Shown here piece by piece: positions 1-5,604 of a stretch of 6,049 nucleotides of DNA. Source of the stretch: Clostridia bacterium (GTDB lineage Bacteria; Bacillota; Clostridia; Christensenellales; Aristaeellaceae); NCBI GenBank assembly GCA_017620115.1, contig JAFZRB010000313.1, positions 1 through 6,049 on the forward strand. The letters are read 5' to 3'. Numbering within the stretch: the first letter of the stretch is position 1; the number at the start of each line of letters is the position of its first letter. The position numbers were made by a program, and so were the translations under genes. The notes under the pieces were generated by a model, which saw only the letters and a list, made by a program, of their open reading frames with translations, was not told the DNA's origin and made no database searches.

Positions 1-526
1 CGCGGTTGATCCTCAGCGGGATGTTATGAGCCTCGGCGTAGTCGATTTCCTCCTCGCGGGATTTGATGCTCCACTCGCGCCAGGGAGCGATGATCGCCAT
101 ATGCGGCGCGAACGCCTTGATGGCCAGCTCAAAGCGCACCTGGTCGTTGCCTTTGCCCGTGCAGCCGTGGCAGATGGCGTCTGCGCCTTCCTTGAGCGCG
201 ATCTCCACGATGCGCTTGGCGATAACCGGCCGCGCGAACGAGGTGCCCAGCAGGTATTCGCCTTCATACACCGCGCCTGCCTGCAGCGTCGGGAAGATGT
301 AGTCCTCAACGAATTCCTTCTTCAGATCCTCGATATACAGCTTGGACGCGCCGGTCTTGAGCGCCTTCTCTTCCAGGCCGTCCAGCTCCGTACCCTGTCC
401 CACGTCGCCCGAAACGGCGATGATCTCGCAGTTGTTGTAGTTCTCCTTCAGCCAGGGAATGATGACCGATGTATCCAAGCCGCCCGAATAGGCCAGCACA
501 ACTTTCTTAATGTCTTTTTTATTCAT
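1..526 (-). CDS. argG: Argininosuccinate synthase, N-terminal part (runs off the window)
   Basis: This enzyme joins citrulline and aspartate, using ATP, to give argininosuccinate in the cytoplasm, the penultimate step of arginine synthesis. The window holds the first 175 residues of a family that is usually about 400 long; the rest lies beyond base 1. The N-terminal ATP-pyrophosphatase loop AYSGGLDTS is at residues 12-20, DVGQG at 41-45, and the second family signature GCTGKGNDQVRFE at 121-133. The ATG at 526-524 is chosen because GGAGGGG sits 6 nt upstream and the protein begins MNKKDIKKVVLAYSGG, as expected for the family. The gene follows the DAHP synthase gene by 97 bp in the same direction and has its own consensus promoter, so it is probably a separate transcription unit. 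argH often follows argG, but that region is not visible here. Identification is secure. Confidence 0.97.
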   Translation of the reverse strand, partial: MNKKDIKKVVLAYSGGLDTSVIIPWLKENYNNCEIIAVSGDVGQGTELDGLEEKALKTGASKLYIEDLKKEFVEDYIFPTLQAGAVYEGEYLLGTSFARPVIAKRIVEIALKEGADAICHGCTGKGNDQVRFELAIKAFAPHMAIIAPWREWSIKSREEEIDYAEAHNIPLRINR

Positions 527-532
527 TTTCTT

Positions 533-539
533 CCCCTCC
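533..539 (-). promoter_or_regulatory. argG ribosome binding site
   Basis: GGAGGGG on the minus strand lies 6 nt before the ATG at 526-524. It is a strong Shine-Dalgarno match at good spacing and fixes the argG start. Confidence 0.88.
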
Positions 540-541
540 AA

Positions 542-580
542 AATGTATATTCTTGCAATCGCTACGCATTATTATACTCT
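542..580 (-). promoter_or_regulatory. Candidate tandem ARG boxes (ArgR operator) for argG
   Basis: Two 18-bp stretches resemble the arginine-repressor box WNTGAATWWWWATTCANW. The upstream one (580-563) reads AGAGTATAATAATGCGTA and covers the -10. The downstream one (559-542) reads ATTGCAAGAATATACATT and lies in the 5' leader. By my hand count each matches 12 of the 16 defined positions. They are separated by 3 bp, a spacing like that of paired ARG boxes in E. coli. Repression at the promoter by arginine-bound ArgR is inferred. AT-rich promoter DNA matches the W positions by chance, so this stays a candidate. Confidence 0.4.
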
Positions 581-598
581 TTGTCCGGGGAATGTCAA
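571..598 (-). promoter_or_regulatory. Sigma-70/SigA-type promoter for argG
   Basis: On the minus strand the -35 hexamer TTGACA (598-593) and the -10 hexamer TATAAT (576-571) both match the consensus exactly, with a 16-bp spacer (592-577). There is no TGn extended -10. Transcription would start near 563-565, giving a 5' leader of about 38 nt before the argG ATG. The -35 box begins only 26 nt after the last base of the DAHP synthase stop codon. Such a strong promoter fits a gene that is held down by a repressor, and candidate operator boxes overlap and follow the -10. Confidence 0.85.
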
Positions 599-623
599 GT
601 TGTACCTGTGTAAAATCATTCCG

Positions 624-1652
624 TCACGCCATCTCCGCCAGATCGAGCACCAGCCGTTCGGTCTTTTCCCAGCCGAGGCAGGGGTCGGTGATGGACTGGC
701 CGTACACGCCGCCATCCACCTTCTGCGCGCCATCCACCAGATAGCTTTCGATCATGAGGCCCTTCACCAGTCTGCGGATCGAATCATTATAGCGCCGGCT
801 GTGCATGACTTCCCGGGCGATGCGGATCTGTTCGGCGTACTTCTTGTCGGAGTTGGAATGGTTCACGTCCACCACCACCGCCGGGTTCTCCAGCGTCCGC
901 TCATGATAGAATTCGTCGATGAGCACCAGATCCTCGTAATGGTAGTTCGGCTGGGACTGTCCGTGCTTGTTGACATAGCCGCGCAGGATGGCGTGCGCGT
1001 ATGGATTACCCTGTGAGCGCACTTCCCAGCCGCGATAGATGAAGGTGTGGCCGCGCTGCGCGGCGTGAATGGCGTTCAGCATCACCTGCAGATCGCCGCT
1101 GGTCGGGTTTTTCATGCCCACAGGCACTTCGATGCCGCTGGCCGTCAGCCGGTGCTGCTGGTTTTCCACCGACCGCGCGCCTACGGCCACATAGCCCAGC
1201 ATGTCGTCCAGGTATTTATAGTTTTCCGGATACAGCATTTCGTCCGCGGCGGCCATGCCCGTCTCGCGGAGCACCCGCATGTGCAGCTCGCGTATGGCGA
1301 TGATCCCCTTGAACATATCGGGCTTCTCGCCGGGATTGGGCTGATGCAGCATGCCCTTGTAGCCGTCGCCCGTTGTGCGGGGCTTGTTGGTGTAAACGCG
1401 GGGCACGATGAAAAGCTTATCGCTCACCTTATCCGCCAGCGCTCGCAGGCGGTTGACGTATTCCACCACGCTGTCCTCGTTGTCCGCGGAGCATGGGCCG
1501 ATGATGAGCAGGAATTTGTCCGAACGCCCGTCGAAAATGGCCTTCAGCGCGGCGTTGCGCTTCTCCACGATTTCATTCAGATTCCCCGTCAGCGGATACA
1601 TTTCCTTCACTTCCATGGGAATCGCCAGCTGTCGTTCAAAGAGCATATTCAT
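624..1652 (-). CDS. aroF: DAHP synthase, class I-alpha (3-deoxy-7-phosphoheptulonate synthase)
   Basis: This cytoplasmic enzyme condenses phosphoenolpyruvate and erythrose 4-phosphate to DAHP, the first and committed step of the shikimate pathway. The 342-residue protein is of the E. coli AroF/AroG/AroH type (class I-alpha, usually about 350), and the choice of symbol among the three isoenzymes is arbitrary. GPCS is at 52-55, KPRTT at 90-94 and PVGMKNPTSGD at 177-187. The four metal ligands of E. coli AroG have counterparts at C54, H265 (DVNHSNS), E302 (MIESYL) and D323 (SITDPCLGW). The ATG at 1652 is chosen because GGAGGT lies 9 nt upstream; a TTG at 1661 overlaps that site and is excluded, and the ATG at 1646 would give a 15-nt spacing. 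The gene overlaps aroA by 17 nt and is last in the aro operon. Feedback inhibition is likely from the family, but the effector cannot be read from the sequence. Confidence 0.96.
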   Translation of the reverse strand: MNMLFERQLAIPMEVKEMYPLTGNLNEIVEKRNAALKAIFDGRSDKFLLIIGPCSADNEDSVVEYVNRLRALADKVSDKLFIVPRVYTNKPRTTGDGYKGMLHQPNPGEKPDMFKGIIAIRELHMRVLRETGMAAADEMLYPENYKYLDDMLGYVAVGARSVENQQHRLTASGIEVPVGMKNPTSGDLQVMLNAIHAAQRGHTFIYRGWEVRSQGNPYAHAILRGYVNKHGQSQPNYHYEDLVLIDEFYHERTLENPAVVVDVNHSNSDKKYAEQIRIAREVMHSRRYNDSIRRLVKGLMIESYLVDGAQKVDGGVYGQSITDPCLGWEKTERLVLDLAEMA

Positions 1653-2853
1653 GCAGTTCAACCTCCACGCCCAGCGTTCTCAGCCTGTCCCAGTAATCCG
1701 GCAGGCTCTTCCGGACGGCCTGCGCTCCCTCGATGGTTCCGCCTGTCAGCGTGCACAGCACGGAAAGCGCCATGGCCACGCGGTGGTCGTTGTGGCTGGA
1801 AAGCGCCTCCCGCGGCGCATGCAGGCCTCCGGGGCGAACGATCGCCTCGTTTTCAAAAACCTCCATCTTTATGCCGAATCTGGCAAGCTCCTCGGCCATC
1901 GCCGCGCCGCGGTCGCTTTCCTTGAAGCGCAGCCGCCGCGTGCCGGTAAAGCGCGCGCCGTGACAGGCCGCGGCGACCGCAAACAGCACCGGCGCCAGAT
2001 CGGGACAGTCGGAAACATCCAGAACGGCCTCGCCCCGCTCGAGCCGGGGAAAATAGTCGAGATACGCGCGGTCGCCCTGCAGGCTGTTCGCGGAAAGCCC
2101 GGTGAGGCGCACGTCGCCGCCCACGCAGTTCAGCGCCGCGAAGAACGCCGCGTTGGAATAATCACCTTCCACAGCCGCGTCGACTGCCCTGAAGACAGAG
2201 CGCCCCGGAACGCGGAGCGTGTTCCCATCCTTCCGTTCGACGCGCACGCTGAAAGCTTCCAGCGTCTGAACGGTCATGTCCATATACGGCCTGCTCTCAA
2301 CGGGCGGAACGAGCCGCACGGTGCTGTCCTCCGAAAGCAGCGGCAGCGCGAACAGCAGCCCGCTGACGAACTGACTGCTCACCCCGCCGGGCACCTCGTA
2401 TTCACCCGGCGCGAGCGGACCCTTCACCAGCAGCTCATTCCCCTCCCACTCGAAGCGGAGACCCTGCCGCCGACAAATGTCCTCATAGACCGAGAGCGGC
2501 CGCCGCATGAGGGTTTCGCTGCCCCGCAACCGCGCAGGCCGGCCCGAGAGCAGGCACAGCGGGATCATAAAGCGCAGCGTACTGCCGCACTCCCCGCAGT
2601 CGAGCGGTTGGGACTCCGCGCGCCGCGGATCGCAGCCCATCACGCGCGCCGCGTTTCCCTCCCACCGGATCTTCGCACCAAGCGCGCACAGGCAGTCGAC
2701 TGTCGCCAGAACGTCTTCCGAACGGTCGAGCCCCCGCACCACGCTCTCGCCCCGCGCCAGCCCCGCTCCGATCAGCAGCCTGTGCGCCATCGATTTGGAG
2801 GGCGGCGCTTCGATAACGCCGCGGGCCTTCCCCGGATGAATCACCGCGCGCAT
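1636..2853 (-). CDS. aroA: 5-enolpyruvylshikimate-3-phosphate (EPSP) synthase
   Basis: AroA moves the enolpyruvyl group of phosphoenolpyruvate onto shikimate 3-phosphate, the sixth step of the pathway and the target of glyphosate. The 405-residue protein is slightly shorter than the usual 425-450. Motifs in order are APPSKSMAHR (16-25, catalytic K20), CGECGSTLRF (86-95), MRRPL (116-120), SSQFVSGLL (159-167), GDYSNAAFF (230-238), SDCPDLAP (281-288, with D285 matching the catalytic Asp of E. coli), KESDR (311-315) and HNDHRVAMA (354-362). The ATG at 2853 is chosen because GGGAGG lies 9 nt upstream and the protein then starts MRAVIHP, which fits the family N-terminus. A GTG at 2844 would remove three residues but is 18 nt from that site. 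The gene overlaps aroQ by 13 nt and the DAHP synthase gene by 17 nt. All key residues seem present, so an active enzyme is likely. Confidence 0.97.
   Translation of the reverse strand: MRAVIHPGKARGVIEAPPSKSMAHRLLIGAGLARGESVVRGLDRSEDVLATVDCLCALGAKIRWEGNAARVMGCDPRRAESQPLDCGECGSTLRFMIPLCLLSGRPARLRGSETLMRRPLSVYEDICRRQGLRFEWEGNELLVKGPLAPGEYEVPGGVSSQFVSGLLFALPLLSEDSTVRLVPPVESRPYMDMTVQTLEAFSVRVERKDGNTLRVPGRSVFRAVDAAVEGDYSNAAFFAALNCVGGDVRLTGLSANSLQGDRAYLDYFPRLERGEAVLDVSDCPDLAPVLFAVAAACHGARFTGTRRLRFKESDRGAAMAEELARFGIKMEVFENEAIVRPGGLHAPREALSSHNDHRVAMALSVLCTLTGGTIEGAQAVRKSLPDYWDRLRTLGVEVELHEYAL
1661..1666 (-). promoter_or_regulatory. DAHP synthase ribosome binding site (decides the start)
   Basis: GGAGGT on the minus strand lies inside the end of aroA, 9 nt before the ATG at 1652-1650. 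It overlaps the possible TTG start at 1661-1659, which rules that start out. Confidence 0.8.
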
Positions 2854-3284
2854 GCTTCAGCGCCTCCCGCCAGATAATCCATGGCCTCAAGATATCCGTT
2901 GACGCCGTGACCGCTGATGGTCTTCTCGCAGGCCAGCCGCACGAAGCTGATCTTCCGGAAATCCTCGCGCGCGTCCACGTCGGAGATATGCACTTCCACC
3001 GCCCGGATGGAAACCGCCTTCAGCGCGTCCAGTATGGCCACGCTGGTATGGGTATAACCGCCGGGATTGATGATGATGCCGTCCGCCTCGCCGTAGGCCC
3101 GCTGGATGGCGTCCACCAGGTCGCCTTCGTGGTTGGATTGGAATATCGTCGCCTGGACGCCGATTTTCGCCGCATGTTCTTCAATTCTGGCGCACAGCTC
3201 GCGATAGGTCGCGCGCCCGTAGACATCCGGCTCGCGGATGCCCAGCATGTTGATGTTCGCGCCGTTAATGACCAGTATTTTCAC
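2841..3284 (-). CDS. aroQ: 3-dehydroquinate dehydratase, type II
   Basis: AroQ removes water from 3-dehydroquinate to give 3-dehydroshikimate, the third step of the pathway. The 147-residue length is typical of the type II enzyme, which is a small flavodoxin-like protein that usually forms a dodecamer; it is unrelated to the Schiff-base type I AroD. Against the M. tuberculosis enzyme the key residues are all present with an offset of two: N10 (GANINMLG), R17 and Y22 on the active-site lid (REPDVYG), N73 and H79 (INPGGYTHTS), H99 (EVHISD) and R110 (REDFR). Small departures from the common form are GAN for GPN and SDVD for the usual SN motif. The start is GTG at 3284-3282, and the GTG shares bases with the TGA of the aroE-aroK gene. 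Only a weak GGTGA match precedes it, so translation probably depends on coupling to the upstream gene. Confidence 0.96.
   Translation of the reverse strand: MKILVINGANINMLGIREPDVYGRATYRELCARIEEHAAKIGVQATIFQSNHEGDLVDAIQRAYGEADGIIINPGGYTHTSVAILDALKAVSIRAVEVHISDVDAREDFRKISFVRLACEKTISGHGVNGYLEAMDYLAGGAEACAR
2863..2868 (-). promoter_or_regulatory. aroA ribosome binding site (decides the start)
   Basis: GGGAGG on the minus strand, inside the end of aroQ, lies 9 nt before the ATG at 2853-2851. It supports this start over the GTG at 2844-2842, which would be 18 nt away. Confidence 0.75.
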
Positions 3285-4513
3285 TCGCTCACCCGCTTTA
3301 CAACAGTCATCGCCGTTTCCTCGGGCGTTGCCGCCGAATCGACGGCCTCGTCCGCCGCGGCCCGGTACAGCGGCATCCGTTCCCGATAGAGCCGCTCGAT
3401 CTTCCCGCGCGTGTTTCCCAGCGGCCGGTCCTCTGTGGGCGTCAGCTCCGCCAGCGGCCGGTCGAGCAGAAAGATGCGCCCGTTTTGCCTGAGCGCCTCG
3501 ATGTTGCCCTCGCGCAGCACCGCGCCGCCGCCTGTGGCGACCACCTGCCCGACGCCGTCCGCCAGCTCGGAGATGACCTCGCTCTCCAGGTCGCGGAAGC
3601 GCGCCTCGCCGAAACGCGCGAATATATCCGGAATGGACATGCCCGCTTTTTGGACGACGCGCTCGTCCGTATCCACGACCGGCCTGCCGAGGCGCTGCCC
3701 CACGAGCCGCGCCACGGTGGTTTTTCCGCTGCCCGGCATGCCAATCAGAACGATGTTTTCCTTCCGGCGAAGGGTGTTCCGGTATATCTCATTCGCCAGG
3801 CCGTCCGGATATTGCGCGTCGCAGAAGATTTCCGAGGCCCGCACCGCCTGCGCCACCAGCATATAGAGGCCGCCCTCGGCCGGAATGCCCAGCCGCCGGG
3901 CCGCGAGCACCAGCCGGCTGCGCAGCGGGTTGTAGATGGCGTCGATTGCGCCGCCAAGGCTGGCGAAGGCGGCCGGCTGAACCGGCATGGCGTCCCTGTT
4001 GGGGAACATGCCGCACGGCGTGGTGTTGATGATCACGTCCGCGTCGCCTTTCAGCGCTTCCTCATAGGTCAGCGCGCCTTCGCGCGCCATACGGCTGACG
4101 CGGTCGACCCGCGCCGCGCCCATGTCTCGCGCCACAAGGAGCGCCGTCCTGCTCGTGCCGCCCGTGCCCAAAATCAGCACTCTTTTCCCTGCCAGGTTCA
4201 GGCCTGTTCGCCGGATCAGGGCCGAGAGGCCGTCGAAATCGGTGTTGTAGCCGTAAAGCCGCCCGTTCCGGTTGACGATGGTATTCACGGCGCCGACCTC
4301 GGCGGCGGTTTCGCTGATCCAGCTCAGATACGGTATGACCGCTTGCTTGTAGGGAATGGTCACGTTGATCGCCTTAAATGGACACTCCCGCATAAAGGAA
4401 TCCAGCCCGTCCGGCGCGATTTCCCGCAGCTCATAGGCGTAATCGCCGATCTGCTCGTGGATTTCCCGGGAAAAGCTGTGCGGAAGATGTTCGCCGATGC
4501 AGCCGTATATCAC
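3281..4513 (-). CDS. aroE/aroK: Fused shikimate dehydrogenase - shikimate kinase (AroE-AroK)
   Basis: This 410-residue protein carries steps 4 and 5 of the pathway: NADPH-dependent reduction of 3-dehydroshikimate, then ATP-dependent phosphorylation of shikimate. The AroE part (about 1-250) has the shikimate-binding HSFS at 12-15, catalytic K56 (NVTIPYK) and D92 (YNTDFDG), the nucleotide loop GTGGTSR (116-122), NTTPCGM (163-169) and the GLYMLVAQ substrate segment (215-222). The AroK part (about 252-410) has the P-loop GMPGSGKT (258-265), DTD (281-283), FRDLE (306-310), GGGA (328-331), the lid EDRPLG (361-366) and RMPLY (379-383). Both parts look complete. Between residue 240 and Met259 there is no in-frame ATG, GTG or TTG, and Met259 lies inside the P-loop, so a separate AroK start there is unlikely. 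The start is GTG at 4513-4511 in a GTGA overlap with aroC, with GGGAGG 9 nt upstream. An upstream in-frame extension to 4939 lies inside aroC and is rejected. Confidence 0.95.
   Translation of the reverse strand: MIYGCIGEHLPHSFSREIHEQIGDYAYELREIAPDGLDSFMRECPFKAINVTIPYKQAVIPYLSWISETAAEVGAVNTIVNRNGRLYGYNTDFDGLSALIRRTGLNLAGKRVLILGTGGTSRTALLVARDMGAARVDRVSRMAREGALTYEEALKGDADVIINTTPCGMFPNRDAMPVQPAAFASLGGAIDAIYNPLRSRLVLAARRLGIPAEGGLYMLVAQAVRASEIFCDAQYPDGLANEIYRNTLRRKENIVLIGMPGSGKTTVARLVGQRLGRPVVDTDERVVQKAGMSIPDIFARFGEARFRDLESEVISELADGVGQVVATGGGAVLREGNIEALRQNGRIFLLDRPLAELTPTEDRPLGNTRGKIERLYRERMPLYRAAADEAVDSAATPEETAMTVVKRVSE
3288..3294 (-). promoter_or_regulatory. Weak aroQ ribosome binding site
   Basis: GGGTGAG on the minus strand lies 3 nt before the GTG start of aroQ. 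Its GGTGA part pairs only with the far portion of the anti-Shine-Dalgarno sequence. This is the weakest ribosome site of the operon and fits initiation by ribosomes finishing the aroE-aroK gene. Confidence 0.45.
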
Positions 4514-5604
4514 GCCCCGTCGCCTCCCAGCCAGTCCGTCCCGAAGCGCTGGGCCAGCAGGTCGCACAGCGCCAGCGCCACGACGCTGTCCACGACCGCG
4601 CGCGCCCGATGCACGACGCAGGGATCGTGGCGGCCCGTCACGCTGATCGTCTCCTCGCGGCCGGAGGCCAGATTCACCGTGCGCTGCTCCCGGCCGATGG
4701 AAGGCGTCGGTTTCACGGCGCAGCGGAACACCACCGGCATGCCGTTGGCGATGCCTCCGTTGACGCCGCCGTTGTTGTTGGATGAAGTGACGACGCGGCC
4801 GCCTTCCAGCCGGAAGGGATCGTTGGCCACACTCCCCTTCATGTCCGCCAGCGCGAAGCCCGCGCCGAATTCCACGCCCTTCACGGCGGGAATCGAGAAC
4901 AGTGCGTGCGCGAGCACCCCCTCGACCGTGTCGAACCACGGTTCGCCGACGCCCGCCGGCAGATTCAGCACAGCCGTTTCCAGCACGCCGCCCACGCTGT
5001 CGCCCTGCTCCGCCGCGGCTTCGATGGCCTCGCGCATGGCCGCTCCACGCGCCTCGTCCAGCACGGCGAAGGGCAGCGCGTTCAGTCTGGCGATATCGGC
5101 GGCGTAATCCGAGAAAGGCGCGTCGTCGACGCCGGCGCAGCGGGCGATGTGCGTGCCCAGCGCGACGCCCCGCCGCGACAGCGCGGAAATGGCGATAGCC
5201 CCCGCCGCCGTAAGCGCCGCCGTAAGCCGTCCGCTGAAATGGCCGCCTCCGCGAAAGTCCTCAAAGCCATGGTACTTCTCATGCGCCGTATAATCCGCGT
5301 GGCCGGGCCGGAGCGGCCCGCGCGCGTAGTCGCGGCTGCGCGCATCCTCGTTGGGGATCAGTATGGCGATCGGCGCGCCGGTGGTTTTGCCCTCAAACAC
5401 GCCGCTGACGATGCGGAATCGATCCTCTTCCCTGCGCGCGGTGGAGGTTTTGCCCGCGGGACGGCGCAGCGTGAGCCGGAACGCGATGAACGCCTCGTCG
5501 ACCGGAATACCCGGCGCGAGCCCGTCTATGACGGCGCCGGTCTCCGGGCCATGGCTTTCTCCAAAGAGCGTCACGCAAACGCTCTGTCCGAATGTGTTCT
5601 TCAC
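4510..5604 (-). CDS. aroC: Chorismate synthase
   Basis: AroC removes phosphate from EPSP to form chorismate, the seventh and last step of the pathway. It needs reduced FMN although there is no net redox change. The 364-residue length is normal. GESHG is at 15-19, with H18 matching one family catalytic His, and RPGHADYT at 99-106 carries the other, H102. SGVFEGKTTGAPI is at 67-79, GGGHFSGRLT at 119-128, NNNGGVNGG at 276-284, KPTPSIG at 298-304 and GRHDP at 324-328. The GRLT form replaces the SARET of the E. coli enzyme and is, as I recall, common in clostridial proteins. The start is GTG at 5604-5602, giving VKNTFGQS; GGGGAGGG lies 6 nt upstream and the codon overlaps the aroB stop as GTGA. 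A start at 5676 would add 24 residues that lie inside aroB and resemble no part of the family. Confidence 0.97.
   Translation of the reverse strand: MKNTFGQSVCVTLFGESHGPETGAVIDGLAPGIPVDEAFIAFRLTLRRPAGKTSTARREEDRFRIVSGVFEGKTTGAPIAILIPNEDARSRDYARGPLRPGHADYTAHEKYHGFEDFRGGGHFSGRLTAALTAAGAIAISALSRRGVALGTHIARCAGVDDAPFSDYAADIARLNALPFAVLDEARGAAMREAIEAAAEQGDSVGGVLETAVLNLPAGVGEPWFDTVEGVLAHALFSIPAVKGVEFGAGFALADMKGSVANDPFRLEGGRVVTSSNNNGGVNGGIANGMPVVFRCAVKPTPSIGREQRTVNLASGREETISVTGRHDPCVVHRARAVVDSVVALALCDLLAQRFGTDWLGGDGA
4523..4528 (-). promoter_or_regulatory. aroE-aroK ribosome binding site (decides the start)
   Basis: GGGAGG on the minus strand, inside the last codons of aroC, lies 9 nt before the GTG at 4513-4511. 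The same GGGAGGCG sequence and 9-nt spacing recur in front of aroA. Confidence 0.75.

Larger units (their letters stand above)
527..623 (-). other. Intergenic control region between the DAHP synthase gene and argG
   Basis: This is the only gap between genes in the window and it is clearly richer in A and T than the flanking coding sequence. Read on the minus strand it holds, in order, about 25 nt of spacer after the DAHP synthase stop, a consensus promoter, two candidate ArgR boxes and the argG ribosome site. I looked for a GC-rich hairpin followed by a T run that would end the aro operon and found none. Confidence 0.85.

Noticed and set aside
26..613. A plus-strand open frame of 195 codons spanning argG and the intergenic control region
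   Set aside because: It is opposite argG, which has a full set of family motifs, and it reads through the argG promoter and ribosome site in the wrong direction.
593..623. A possible intrinsic terminator after the DAHP synthase stop
   Set aside because: I found no stable GC-rich stem and no T run, only short weak complementarities and the CCGG palindrome inside the promoter spacer.
1659..1661. A TTG start for the DAHP synthase, three residues upstream
   Set aside because: The TTG overlaps the GGAGGT ribosome site, so it cannot be served by it. The ATG at 1652 has the proper 9-nt spacing.
1047..1925. A plus-strand open frame of 292 codons opposite the DAHP synthase and the end of aroA
   Set aside because: It is antisense to conserved sequence and its His/Arg-rich translation lacks any known motif.
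1408..2877. A 489-codon open frame on the plus strand opposite aroA
   Set aside because: It lies antisense to a gene with every EPSP synthase motif. Its translation is rich in Arg, Pro, Ala and His with no recognisable domain, as expected when GC-rich codons of the true strand remove stops from the other.
4511..4939. N-terminal extension of the AroE-AroK frame back to 4939
   Set aside because: The extra 142 residues lie inside aroC in another frame and are Arg/Gly-rich. The family N-terminus begins at the GTG at 4513, where there is a ribosome site.
3485..5107. A 540-codon open frame on the plus strand opposite aroE-aroK and aroC
   Set aside because: It is antisense to two secure genes and crosses their boundary. 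Its composition is of shadow type, no motif is recognised, and no good ribosome site was noted.
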